Shown: positions 17,397 to 24,726 of the stretch, in pieces
How the letters are laid out: every line of letters begins with the position of its first letter
How positions within the stretch are numbered: position 1 is the stretch's first letter
Assembly (NCBI GenBank): GCA_019695055.1
Contig: JAIBAT010000165.1
Location: 1 to 39,505, forward strand
Length of the DNA: 39,505 bases
DNA from: Candidatus Sumerlaeaceae bacterium
Lineage (GTDB): Bacteria > Sumerlaeota > Sumerlaeia > Sumerlaeales > Sumerlaeaceae
Direction: 5' to 3'
Made by a program: the position numbers and the translations under genes
The notes under the pieces: model-generated
What the model was told of the DNA's origin: nothing
Database searches by the model: none
The model's input: the letters and a program-made list of their open reading frames with translations, nothing else

Positions 17397-17496
17397 CCTG
17401 TGATAATACAGGGCGGCGGACCGGGCTATTTGCGCGATTCCCCAATCCGTCCGGACGGATTCGCCGGGCACCCCAGTGTCACTGGTTGCTATTATA
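17397..17496 (-). promoter_or_regulatory. Candidate mcsAB promoter with three palindromes
   Basis: On the minus strand a perfect TATAAT lies at 17496-17491, with no good -35 box. Downstream towards mcsA come three dyads: CCAGTG-T-CACTGG (17473-17485), which would cover the transcription start; a perfect 18-base palindrome AATCCGTCCGGACGGATT (17444-17461); and CCTGT-N6-ACAGG (17397-17412), which overlaps a TATTAT. Such spacing suits operator sites for a dimeric repressor. The CtsR site known from Firmicutes (AGGTCAAA direct repeats) is not present. Confidence 0.5.
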
Positions 17497-17627
17497 TTAC
17501 GGTGCGGCCGCCTCCGGCGCGGAGGTGCGCGAAGAAAAGAAAGGGGGGAGGAGCGAGAAATCGCCGCCGCATGGTCCGGAACGCGGACGGCGAATGAACG
17601 CCCTCCGGGTTCCGACCGAAGCGGACT

Positions 17628-17717
17628 CTACTTGCGCTGATGGCGCATTTTCTTGCGAAGCTTCTTATACTTGTGCTTGCGGATCTTTTTGCGACGCTTC
17701 TTGACGACGCTTCCCAT
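17628..17717 (-). CDS. bS22-type mini ribosomal protein (AURKAIP1/COX24 domain)
   Basis: The 29-residue basic peptide begins MGSVVKKRRKKIRKHKYKK and ends in a KKMRHQRK stretch. This is the pattern of the AURKAIP1/COX24-domain proteins, called bS22 in actinobacteria and related to mitochondrial mS38, which bind the small ribosomal subunit. The start at 17717 is set by an excellent AAAGGAGG about four bases upstream; the frame is open to 17837 but that extension has no ribosome binding site or family similarity. It lies 261 bases upstream of mcsA on the same strand, and the mcsA region seems to have its own promoter. It is easily missed by gene callers because of its size. Confidence 0.85.
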   Translation of the reverse strand: MGSVVKKRRKKIRKHKYKKLRKKMRHQRK

Positions 17718-18001
17718 ACGCCCTCCTTTCGGTTTTGTGGTGCCCCGCCCAACCTCGACCGGGAATGCACCAGGAAATGGCTGAGTGTCACACGGACTGT
17801 GGTGGTGCAACAACAAAAGCTGCCGAAGTCTGAACACGCGGGCGGGGCTTCAATTCGCCCCCCGGCGATTTTTTTGCCCATCCGCGCCTGCACAGCCTCA
17901 ACGGGCTTGAAACCCCCGATTTGCCCCCCGCCAATGCACCCCGGTTTATCGCCGCAAACCCGGCAGAACCAATTTCGATCCTCGAAGGATCCCTGGAATC
18001 C

Positions 18002-19066
18002 GTGACCCCGAAACTTGCGAATTATACCGCCGCCGTCATCGGCGTGGGCAAGGCCGAGGCCTCCAGCGTGAAGGGGGGCGGCCACCAGATCGGCCACACC
18101 CATGGCGCCATGCTGCGCCGAGGGGCGCCAAGGGTGGATCTCGTCGCCGCTGCGGACATTGTGCCCGCAAACCTCGACGCCTTCTGCGCCAAATTTGCGG
18201 TTCCGGCTCCCTTCGCCGATTACCGCCAGATGCTCGCCGAGGCCCGGCCCGACATCGTGAGCATCTGCACCTATATGGGCCTCCACCGCGAAATGATCGA
18301 GGCCTGCGCCGCCGCGGGGGTCAAGGCTGTGATCTGCGAAAAACCCTTCCTGCCGTCCCCGGCGGATTGCCGCGCAATCCGCAACTTGGTCGAGCGCACC
18401 GGCCTCAAGATCATCATCCCCCACATCCGCCGTTACCTCCCCGTCTTTCGCCGCGCACGGGAACTTTATACCGGCGGCGCCGTGGGCCAGCCGGTGCTGT
18501 GCTTTGCCGGCATTGCCGGGTGGGACCTCAGCGAGATGGGCAGCCACTGGCTCGACATGTTCCGCCATTTCCACGCCGATGCGCCGCTCCGCTGGGTCAT
18601 GGGCCAGGCCCGCGTGCGTGACCAGCGCGGCTACGGCCACGCCATGGAGGAGCACGCCATCGCCTACTTCGAGTTCGAAGGCGGCGGCAAGGGCCTCGTG
18701 GATGGCGGCTGCGCCATGAACGGCGATATCAACATGACCCTCACCGGCACCACGGGCACCATCCGCATCGTGGGGGAGCAGCGGCTCGTGCTGCAAACCA
18801 GTGCGGGGGAAACCACGCAGGACTTCGACACCGAACCCGACAGCAACTGGGAGGGGATGTGGGACCACCTCCTCGCGGACCTCGTGGCGTGGCTGGACGG
18901 CGGCCCCGAACCGATCCTGGGGCTGACGAACACCCTGCCGACCTGCGAGCTGGCGCTGGGGGCCTACCTCAGTGCGAAACGCGGCGACAGGGTCGACCTG
19001 CCGCTCGATAGCGACGAAACCGAATGGCCACTGGAGGAAATGGCGCGGCGAGAGAATCGCGGTTAG
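18002..19066 (+). CDS. Gfo/Idh/MocA family oxidoreductase
   Basis: The 354-residue protein has an N-terminal Rossmann half (AAVIGVGKAE...GHTHGAML, then DLVAAADI), the typical PDIVSICTYMGLHREMIEACAAAG stretch split by variable residues, and the EKP motif (VICEKPFLPS) that binds NAD(P). The C-terminal part has MGSHWLDMFRHF, with a likely catalytic histidine. Family members oxidise or epimerise sugars and inositols. The GTG at 18002 gives the usual short lead to the first beta strand; a TTG at 17921 would add 27 unrelated residues. An insertion after the glycine-rich turn (AEASSVKGGGHQIG) is often seen in environmental members. It is divergent from bS22. The substrate is unknown. Confidence 0.88.
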   Translation: MTPKLANYTAAVIGVGKAEASSVKGGGHQIGHTHGAMLRRGAPRVDLVAAADIVPANLDAFCAKFAVPAPFADYRQMLAEARPDIVSICTYMGLHREMIEACAAAGVKAVICEKPFLPSPADCRAIRNLVERTGLKIIIPHIRRYLPVFRRARELYTGGAVGQPVLCFAGIAGWDLSEMGSHWLDMFRHFHADAPLRWVMGQARVRDQRGYGHAMEEHAIAYFEFEGGGKGLVDGGCAMNGDINMTLTGTTGTIRIVGEQRLVLQTSAGETTQDFDTEPDSNWEGMWDHLLADLVAWLDGGPEPILGLTNTLPTCELALGAYLSAKRGDRVDLPLDSDETEWPLEEMARRENRG

Positions 19067-19169
19067 CGGCAGAAGCCTAACACGAAGGCTCGAAGGAGCC
19101 ACCAAGGTTCTGGTGTGTGCGGGCCTACTCTTCATGGCTGGGTCACCTCCGGTCCGTTTTTGAGGCAGA

Positions 19170-19423
19170 GGGGGGAGGGGGAGGGGGGGGTATTTTCTTA
19201 TTTGTGCAAATTTGACCCTTAAAGCCAATGATTTCAATCTTGAAAAATGGTGTAAAAAATGCGCGCGATTATTTGCAATTTTCCATTTCAACCGATTTGA
19301 ATCCGGGGTGATGGGAGGCGCGACCCGTGGCGTGGTTGCGGCCGGCGATGCCGGGCGAAATTGGGGTTTCTTGATCATTGTGGGAGGAAGCTAACATCTG
19401 AAAAAGGCTTTGCCTATTCCCTT
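19170..19423 (+). repeat. G-tract-bounded non-coding element, copy B
   Basis: The element starts with G6-A-G5-A-G8 followed by TAT and ends with AGGCTTTGCC and the shared TTTGCCTATTCCCTT at 19409-19423. Copy A at 7722-8084 has the same order and orientation but is about 110 bases longer. In both, an A+T-rich segment with TG(T/C)GCAA and ATGG(T/C)GT lies right after the G-tract. It stands about 100 bases after the end of a gene on the same strand. Confidence 0.55.
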
Positions 19424-19462
19424 GCAACCCCTTGCAGCCCTCTGTGGCACCATAAATTTTAC

Positions 19463-19486
19463 CACCAAATCACCAAAGCACCAAAT
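19463..19486 (+). repeat. Three-unit 8-base tandem repeat
   Basis: CACCAAAT, CACCAAAG and CACCAAAT follow each other without gaps. This is a small member of the CACCAAG-type low-complexity repeats found between genes in many environmental bacteria. It is too short and lacks spacers, so it is not a CRISPR array. Confidence 0.65.
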
Positions 19487-19638
19487 AGGGAGGCGCGGGC
19501 TCTGAATGCCGGGGAGGCGCCTGGCATTTTGAATCCCGTCCAGGACCTACCCGACACCTGTTTTCTTCGCGCTAATCCCTTGACCTCCTCACTTATTGGT
19601 CTGTATGTCTCAGGTGGTTCCATTGGCACAGCGTTGCG

Positions 19639-22020
19639 GTGAGGGGTGACACCATCGACTACAAGAACTACCTGGTGAATCAGCAGGGGGAGATGGGCCC
19701 GGAGCCACCACGGCCTGTGTCCCTGACGCGTGCGTTCTTCGAGAATAACTTTTTCTATGCCCTGAGCGCCTGCCTGATGATGCTGGGGTGTTACCTGCTG
19801 ATGCGGTCGCCGGTGATCGAGGGGCCGGTATTTACGAAGACCCTGGCCTCGCTGACGATCCTGCAGGCGTATGAGATCCTCGTGATTGCCACGGCGATGC
19901 TGATCGTCCGGCATTTCCTGCGCCTTGGCGATGCGTTCTCGCTCCTTGTCATCGAGCTGGTACTGCTACTGGATCCGACGTTCTTCAGCAATTCCTTCCT
20001 GACGATGATCCCCACGCTGGGGGATCGCGGGCCCCTGGCCGTGAACGCAGTGTGCCTGGCGCTGGTGCCGGTGAAACTGGCGCTGTTGCAGTGGGGACTG
20101 CGCCTGAGGTTCACGCCGCGGTTGTGGCTGGGGATTCTGGCTGCCGCGGCGGTGGTTTATTTCGGGACGACGCCGCTGAACTACGAGGTCAAGCTGCTGA
20201 GCCGAGAGGCGATCTTCTACTGTCTCAGTTGGAAGACCGTGATTGTATGCGCGATTCTGCCGGCGGCGTGGAACTGCTTGACCACGGTCGCAGGCACCAC
20301 GGACGACTACATGTCGCCGCGGCAGGCATTGGCCCTGCAGCGGCTGCTGGTGGTGATTCCGGTGGCAATCGTCGCCATGCACTTCATTGAGAGCTCGGTG
20401 GTTTTCGGGATACAGTTCTACTGGTTTTACGGCGCGCCCCTGCTGCTGGCGGTGGCCGTGATGGCGTGGAACCAGTGGCGACCGGGGGCAAATGCGGATC
20501 CACTGTTCCAGCTTTCGGATGTGCTGTCGGTGTTTGCCGTGCTGATTTCCTTTTCCTATCCAAACATCGAGGGAAAGGCGGCCATGGGTGTCACGCGCGT
20601 GCGCGTCCCCGAGTTCCTGGTGGCTGGCTGGCCGGTGGTATTTGTGGGACTTGGAATTGTTGCCCTCTATGCGGTTGTGTACCTGCGCACGCAGTTTCCC
20701 AAGGCTTTGGTTCGGGTCGGCATCCTGTGCGCAGGGGCGGTGGGCTACGGCATTTACAAGACGGGCATCATCGGGAAGACATGGAACCTGATCCTGTCTC
20801 CGTTCCGTTTCTTGGGCGAAATGTTCAGTCGCCTCAGCGCGGTTTTTTCAAGCCAGCCCACAGTCGCGTTGCTGATCGTGACCATTGTGTTCGTCGTGCT
20901 GGCTTGGCGCAAGCGGACGTTTATAACGTGGCTCTTTGCCGGGCTTTCCATGATCCTTCTTGGGTTTGCTGTGAGCACCGAGTCCCTGTTGAGTTGGTCC
21001 CCCGAGATCGCCCAATGCGTGTTTGCCTGGCTCGTGATCCTGTCCCATCGTTTTGGCGATTCTGGCAGGAACCGGTACACAGCCGCTACCGCCATGATAA
21101 TATTCGCATTGGGCCGTTTCATGTATGAGCCGGTGATCTGGACCGGTACCGTGATGATCACTGAAGCCGTGGCTTTGATGATCCTCGGGTATAAAGTCCG
21201 CGAGCGCGCCTACATAATCCTCGGGTTACTGCAACTTGCTGCGATTGTGGGTTTTTCAATCCACGCCTCTTCGGCATGGGTAAACCCAGCGATCACGACG
21301 CTGGCCATGGGGCTGGCACTGTTTGCCATCGGGGTGTTGGTGACGTTCCAGAAGCAACGAATCCTGAAATGGGTGGCCGAGAGGCCACCGGAGTCGGATG
21401 CCATTTCATGGGTGGGAAGGCGCGAGGCGGAACCTGTCGAGTCACCGGATGTGCATGACGCCCCATCTCGGGTAAGCCAACCGTTTGGCACGGAGTTCAC
21501 CGTGGCACCGGTCACCCCGATGGCTTCCGAAACCGTTGAGCCGCTGGCACCGTACGTGCCAGCAAAACCGCCGCCTTCGCCGGCAGGGGAGGTGGATGCA
21601 GATGCAGAGAACCTGCCCGAGTTCACGGCGCGGATCCTGCGCTGCTTGTTCATCCATGACCCGGTACATGGCATCCTGGTGAGCAGTGCCGTGGAGAAAT
21701 GGTGTACACCGGAGTTGGTCGCGGCGGCGGGCCTGGACCCCGGCGAAACCATCGAGGCCTATTTCCCCGTCATGATCATCGATCAGACCGCCCGGGGTGT
21801 GGCCCTTACGCCGAAGCGTATCATTTTTGTTTACTCGAAGGGGCGTCCCAATGTTTCGGTGGCCTATGACCAAATTGCCCGTGTGACGAGGAACTTGAGT
21901 TCGCTGCTACTGATTGGTCATACGGACCAGAAATTTATGTTCAGCGAGCTGAACCAGTACCAACTGGTGCCCCTTGGGGTTGGGTTGGAAAAGCTATTGA
22001 TGGAGATCGCGTTTGGTTGA
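19639..22020 (+). CDS. Polytopic membrane protein with C-terminal PH-like domain, unknown function
   Basis: The 793-residue product has around 16-18 hydrophobic segments from about residue 38 to 580, often with charged short loops. A Pro/Glu-rich linker follows (about 595-670). The last 120 residues are soluble and contain VALTPKRIIFVYSKGRPNVS, YDQIARVTR and LLLIGHTDQKFMF, which resemble bacterial PH (YokE/bPH) domains. I do not recognise the membrane part. The GTG at 19639 has no ribosome binding site; an ATG at 19693 is preceded by AGGGGGAG and is a good alternative. It leads an apparent operon with two secreted unknowns. The PH-like tail suggests a membrane-surface or partner-binding role, which is an inference. 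Confidence 0.7.
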   Translation: MRGDTIDYKNYLVNQQGEMGPEPPRPVSLTRAFFENNFFYALSACLMMLGCYLLMRSPVIEGPVFTKTLASLTILQAYEILVIATAMLIVRHFLRLGDAFSLLVIELVLLLDPTFFSNSFLTMIPTLGDRGPLAVNAVCLALVPVKLALLQWGLRLRFTPRLWLGILAAAAVVYFGTTPLNYEVKLLSREAIFYCLSWKTVIVCAILPAAWNCLTTVAGTTDDYMSPRQALALQRLLVVIPVAIVAMHFIESSVVFGIQFYWFYGAPLLLAVAVMAWNQWRPGANADPLFQLSDVLSVFAVLISFSYPNIEGKAAMGVTRVRVPEFLVAGWPVVFVGLGIVALYAVVYLRTQFPKALVRVGILCAGAVGYGIYKTGIIGKTWNLILSPFRFLGEMFSRLSAVFSSQPTVALLIVTIVFVVLAWRKRTFITWLFAGLSMILLGFAVSTESLLSWSPEIAQCVFAWLVILSHRFGDSGRNRYTAATAMIIFALGRFMYEPVIWTGTVMITEAVALMILGYKVRERAYIILGLLQLAAIVGFSIHASSAWVNPAITTLAMGLALFAIGVLVTFQKQRILKWVAERPPESDAISWVGRREAEPVESPDVHDAPSRVSQPFGTEFTVAPVTPMASETVEPLAPYVPAKPPPSPAGEVDADAENLPEFTARILRCLFIHDPVHGILVSSAVEKWCTPELVAAAGLDPGETIEAYFPVMIIDQTARGVALTPKRIIFVYSKGRPNVSVAYDQIARVTRNLSSLLLIGHTDQKFMFSELNQYQLVPLGVGLEKLLMEIAFG

Positions 22021-22090
22021 GCGCCGTGCTGCGAATGTTATTGTTGGCCATTGTCAGTTCCGGCGGGCTTACCTGAAAGTCGGGACAAGC

Positions 22091-22999
22091 ATGACACTCC
22101 GGCTTGCCATTTGGATAGTTGCTGTCGTCCTTGTTGCCGCATTGTCGGCCCATGGGGCGGATACGACCACCAGCACGGCCTATGATGAAACCAACGTAAC
22201 TGGTCGCGACGACAAGACGTTTGCGGAGGGGAAGGCCCGCGAGAAGCGCCTTGATGCGGAAATCAAGGCAGGAGCTGGTTCGAAGTGGGACGGCTATTAC
22301 GGGGCCAGCGATTCGTACGATCTTGGAATCTTCATGACGTTGTCCCTGCGATCCGGATTCACCCAATTTACCTATGGCTGCACTGGAGTTTACGAACTGA
22401 ATTACGGAAGCGTGGAGGAAAAGGATGGGCGCCTGATCCTGAAACCGGAACTTCCCCTGAAATGGAATCCGACAACCTCCTGTCCCGTTGACTTGCTTGT
22501 GCCCGTGGTGGTGGAGGGGCGCGACTACCTGATTCGCGAGGGTTCCTTACCGCAGCTTGTGAATTGTCTGAATGCGGGGCTTGATTGGGAACATGTCCAA
22601 GGGTTCAGGCGTCAGGAGGATGACACAACCATCGCGCTGACCTCCGGCCCGACCCATCTTCCTCCGGAGTACGCCGCGCATCTTCGTTCTCGTGATTTCT
22701 CTGCGTCCATTTCCAAGGTCGAGGGGGTTACGTACAAACCCAACCGCGAAGACTGGATGGAAAAGGTGACGTCGGTTTCCCTGACCACGGATTCCCCCGA
22801 AGGCTTTTACCCCGGTATGGAACTGTACGTCGTGGATCCCCCAGGAATCGAACGGGCGGTAGTGTGGCAGGGAAACGGACAGACTGCGCAGGCCACCATC
22901 ACGCGGCTTTCAGAGCCCTTTCAATCCCCGGCCCCTGGATGGAAGTTCAGTATCGCCGGTCCAGATTCGAAGCGAAAGGCATTGCGATGGAGCCGGTGA
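22091..22999 (+). CDS. Secreted protein of unknown function
   Basis: The start at 22091 gives a clean signal peptide (MTLRLAIWIVAVVLVAALSA, cleavage near AHGA-DT). The frame is open to 22013 but that part is unlike a protein N-terminus. The mature part of about 280 residues is mixed alpha/beta and contains a region FTQFTYGCTGVYELNYGSVEEKDG split around a Cys, and the segment GRLILKPELPLKWNP, a pattern typical of small secreted proteins that report a calculated display or requirement, but no family is recognised. It follows the polytopic membrane gene after 70 bases and overlaps the next gene by 13 bases, so all three are probably one transcript. Confidence 0.65.
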   Translation: MTLRLAIWIVAVVLVAALSAHGADTTTSTAYDETNVTGRDDKTFAEGKAREKRLDAEIKAGAGSKWDGYYGASDSYDLGIFMTLSLRSGFTQFTYGCTGVYELNYGSVEEKDGRLILKPELPLKWNPTTSCPVDLLVPVVVEGRDYLIREGSLPQLVNCLNAGLDWEHVQGFRRQEDDTTIALTSGPTHLPPEYAAHLRSRDFSASISKVEGVTYKPNREDWMEKVTSVSLTTDSPEGFYPGMELYVVDPPGIERAVVWQGNGQTAQATITRLSEPFQSPAPGWKFSIAGPDSKRKALRWSR

Positions 23000-23844
23000 C
23001 ATGCATTCCATTCCTCATGCGAAAATCAGTATCCAGAAGCACAACCATCAGGGCGATATACATAATCCTGCAAGGAGTGGCGTTGTGGGCCATTTCCAAT
23101 CCCCAAGCTTTTGGAAGCACTGAAACTCTGGGTATTAACGCAATAACTTTTGATGCACCTGGCCGTTGGAAGGTCATCCAGAAGAAGCCCGACACATTGA
23201 CTCTTTGGGAAGTGCCTTACCCTGCCACGGAGGGCACCTCAGAAAGTGCGAATGTTGTGATTCGGACAGGCCGTGACTTGAAGTCATCGGCGTTCACCAC
23301 GTTATCGGAGGAATTGCGGTTTGCATCCGGGATTCCCCGGAATGGGGCTCTGTTAAATGATGTGACCACGACGGGAAGCCCCTGGCGAACCATGATCTGG
23401 GCCGCTCCCCATGCGCCTGCGCCCGTTCAATATTTCTGCATACCGAACGCTCCTCAACAAGCCGTCATGTACCTGACTGTTGACGTCTATGGTGTTTCGC
23501 CCGTTATGCCCGTGATGTTTAGGGCGTCGTTTCCGTTGATGGAGAGCACTGATGGGCTTCATACGTTTGTAACAGATTTGAATCGCATGTTGGCCTCCAT
23601 TTCGGTGGATGGGCAAAGTTACGAGGGAGGCCGGCTGGTCATGGCGGATGGGCGCATTTACTTCAGCACGATCGGGCTCGACTCCATCAATCCGGCAGGA
23701 GACTATCAAATGGGCATTGTTTACGATGCGGCCCAGGTGCTGCCGGAGACGGGGGCAACTTTTCGCAAGCATGATGCTGTCAAAGACCCCACTAAGAAGG
23801 GCGTGGCAGCAGGGGATATGAGTATCAGGAGAATACGCAGATGA
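22987..23844 (+). CDS. Exported or membrane-anchored protein of unknown function
   Basis: The ATG at 22987 overlaps the end of the upstream gene by 13 bases and has AAAGG seven bases upstream. A second ATG at 23017 (MRKSVSRSTT) gives a more normal signal peptide with hydrophobic core IRAIYIILQGVALWAI and possible cleavage after QAFG. The remaining 240 residues look like a compact beta-rich domain (INAITFDAPGRWKVIQKKPD, YFCIPNAPQQAVMYLTVDVY) similar in style to lipoprotein domains that bind hydrophobic ligands, but no family is recognised. Coupled translation with the upstream gene suggests the two secreted products act together. Base composition is slightly richer in A+T than in the neighbouring genes. 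Confidence 0.62.
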   Translation: MEPVTCIPFLMRKSVSRSTTIRAIYIILQGVALWAISNPQAFGSTETLGINAITFDAPGRWKVIQKKPDTLTLWEVPYPATEGTSESANVVIRTGRDLKSSAFTTLSEELRFASGIPRNGALLNDVTTTGSPWRTMIWAAPHAPAPVQYFCIPNAPQQAVMYLTVDVYGVSPVMPVMFRASFPLMESTDGLHTFVTDLNRMLASISVDGQSYEGGRLVMADGRIYFSTIGLDSINPAGDYQMGIVYDAAQVLPETGATFRKHDAVKDPTKKGVAAGDMSIRRIRR

Positions 23845-23859
23845 TTTGTTCCAACAAAT
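23844..23859 (+). terminator. Possible weak hairpin at the end of the unknown operon
   Basis: ATTTGTT-CC-AACAAAT is a perfect seven-base stem with a two-base loop that starts in the stop codon of the previous gene. No T-run follows, so termination would be weak or it may instead protect the 3' end of the message. Confidence 0.3.
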
Positions 23860-23966
23860 GGTTGGTGTAACTAGGGTAGTCGCGCTTTATTGTGGTCGTG
23901 TCTGGATGTTCTCGAAATAGCGGGATTGGCCATTACTTCCCCTCGTTCCAGTGGAAAGCTACAAAA

Positions 23967-24131
23967 TCACTTCCGCCTGAACCCGGCAAACCAGCCGCCG
24001 AGCCCGATCAGACCGACTGCGCAGCCCACAAGCTGGAGGAATAGCCGGGTGTCGCTGTGCTGGTGGAACGCGCCGCCGGTTATTAGGATTGCCGCGGCGA
24101 GGACGATGATGGAGGAGCTGAGTTGTTTCAT
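23967..24131 (-). CDS. Small two-segment membrane protein
   Basis: The 54-residue frame starts MKQLSSSIIVLAAAILITGG, has a polar turn (AFHQHSDTR), a second hydrophobic segment (LQLVGCAVGLIGLGGWFAG) and ends in FRRK. This hairpin of two membrane helices with a positive C-terminus is typical of small inner-membrane proteins. A longer frame starts at 24170, but the ATG at 24131 fits the membrane topology. No good ribosome binding site is seen, and the ATG lies in the dyad ATTGTTGCACAAT. Function unknown; it could also be a chance frame. Confidence 0.45.
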   Translation of the reverse strand: MKQLSSSIIVLAAAILITGGAFHQHSDTRLFLQLVGCAVGLIGLGGWFAGFRRK

Positions 24132-24273
24132 ATTGTGCAACAATAGACCTGCGGATGTCTGAAATCGCAAGGATAAACCCTGAATGGGAGCAGGGGTTTG
24201 TTGCGTTTTGGGCGGGCGGCTTCGGAGGAAGGAAGGCTGGTTAGCGCAGCGGTTGCGGGCGGGGGGGCCGGGC

Positions 24274-24353
24274 GCCCTTTCAGGGCTTGGTTGGGAGGGG
24301 ATTGTTTACCCAGGGCTTGCGCCCTGGGCTTTGATAGGACGCCCCGTTGGGGC
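24274..24353 (-). repeat. Three-hairpin intergenic element
   Basis: Three stem-loops follow each other: GCCC-TTTCA-GGGC (24274-24286), CCCAGGGC-TTGC-GCCCTGGG (24309-24328), and GCCCC-GTT-GGGGC (24341-24353). Read on the minus strand the parts are AGCCCCAACGGGGCG, AGCCCAGGGCG...GCCCTGGGT and AGCCCTGAAAGGGCG, a pattern I recall from intergenic DNA of several unrelated environmental phyla. Its role is unknown. Confidence 0.65.
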
Positions 24354-24386
24354 TGGGGGATCGGGTGTCGCAGGTGGAGCTGCGAA

Positions 24387-24403
24387 GCGGGCGGGCCGCC
24401 CGC
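24387..24403. repeat. GC-rich palindrome
   Basis: GCGGGCGG and CCGCCCGC face each other with one base between them, directly after the three-hairpin element. It probably belongs to the same repeat block. Confidence 0.45.
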
Positions 24404-24509
24404 GCTCCCTGCGGGGCATTGGCGAGACGGTTCACACTAAAGTGCGAACTCCAACGGTTTGGTGTTAGAGGGCTGGGATTGAGCGGTCGCGGGCGGGGCT
24501 GTGCTCACC

Positions 24510-24529
24510 CCCCTTGATGAATCAAGGGG
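24510..24529. repeat. CCCCTTGAT palindrome
   Basis: CCCCTTGAT and ATCAAGGGG form a perfect nine-base stem with a GA loop. It lacks a T-run, so it is not a standard terminator. It lies 34 bases before the 9-base tandem repeat. Confidence 0.5.
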
Positions 24530-24562
24530 TTAATGAGATGGGGGGGAGGCAATTCTGGTTTA

Positions 24563-24616
24563 GGACAGATGGGACGTATAGGACGTATAGGACGTATAGG
24601 ACTTATGGGACTTATA
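24563..24616 (+). repeat. Six-unit 9-base tandem repeat
   Basis: The units are GGACAGATG, GGACGTATA three times, GGACTTATG and GGACTTATA, without gaps. The same style of GGACNTATN repeat is seen between genes in other environmental genomes. In frame it would read TYRTYRTYRTY, and it ends about 110 bases before the chosen start of the methyltransferase. Confidence 0.75.
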
Positions 24617-24726
24617 AGGTGGGGGGAGTCCTGAGTTTGGGGGGAAAGGTTATGGGGACTGCGTTCGTGTGGCGGGGCGAGTTTGGCCTTGTGATTCGTG
24701 GAGGCTGGCGGTTCTCTCGTCAGGCT

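Larger units (their letters stand above)
19067..19638. other. Repeat-rich non-coding stretch
   Basis: I find no gene in these 570 bases. They contain a remnant of ACGAAGG/CACCAAGG-type low-complexity sequence (about 19079-19106), copy B of the G-tract element (19170-19423), and a three-unit tandem of CACCAAA(T/G) (19463-19486). The G-tract is followed by strongly A+T-rich sequence, in contrast to the flanking genes. The promoter of the following operon must lie here or near 19570-19610, where TTGACC is seen, but I cannot pair it with a convincing -10. Confidence 0.55.
24132..24726. other. Non-coding repeat mosaic
   Basis: No gene is convincing here. The stretch is made of distinct structured repeats, listed separately: three hairpins (24274-24353), a GC-rich dyad (24387-24403), a CCCCTTGAT dyad (24510-24529), and a 9-base tandem repeat (24563-24616). 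The methyltransferase frame is open upstream to 24514, but the peptide there is the translation of the tandem repeat (TYRTYRTYRTY) and unlikely to be real. Confidence 0.65.

Noticed and set aside
17921..18001. Longer N-terminus of the oxidoreductase from a TTG
   Set aside because: The added 27 residues do not fit the family; the Rossmann fold begins directly after the GTG at 18002.
17492..19378. 628-codon minus-strand frame
   Set aside because: It is antisense to the oxidoreductase gene and runs through bS22 in another frame; it exists because of the high GC content.
24563..24616. CRISPR array
   Set aside because: Units are only nine bases with no spacers and no cas genes are present.
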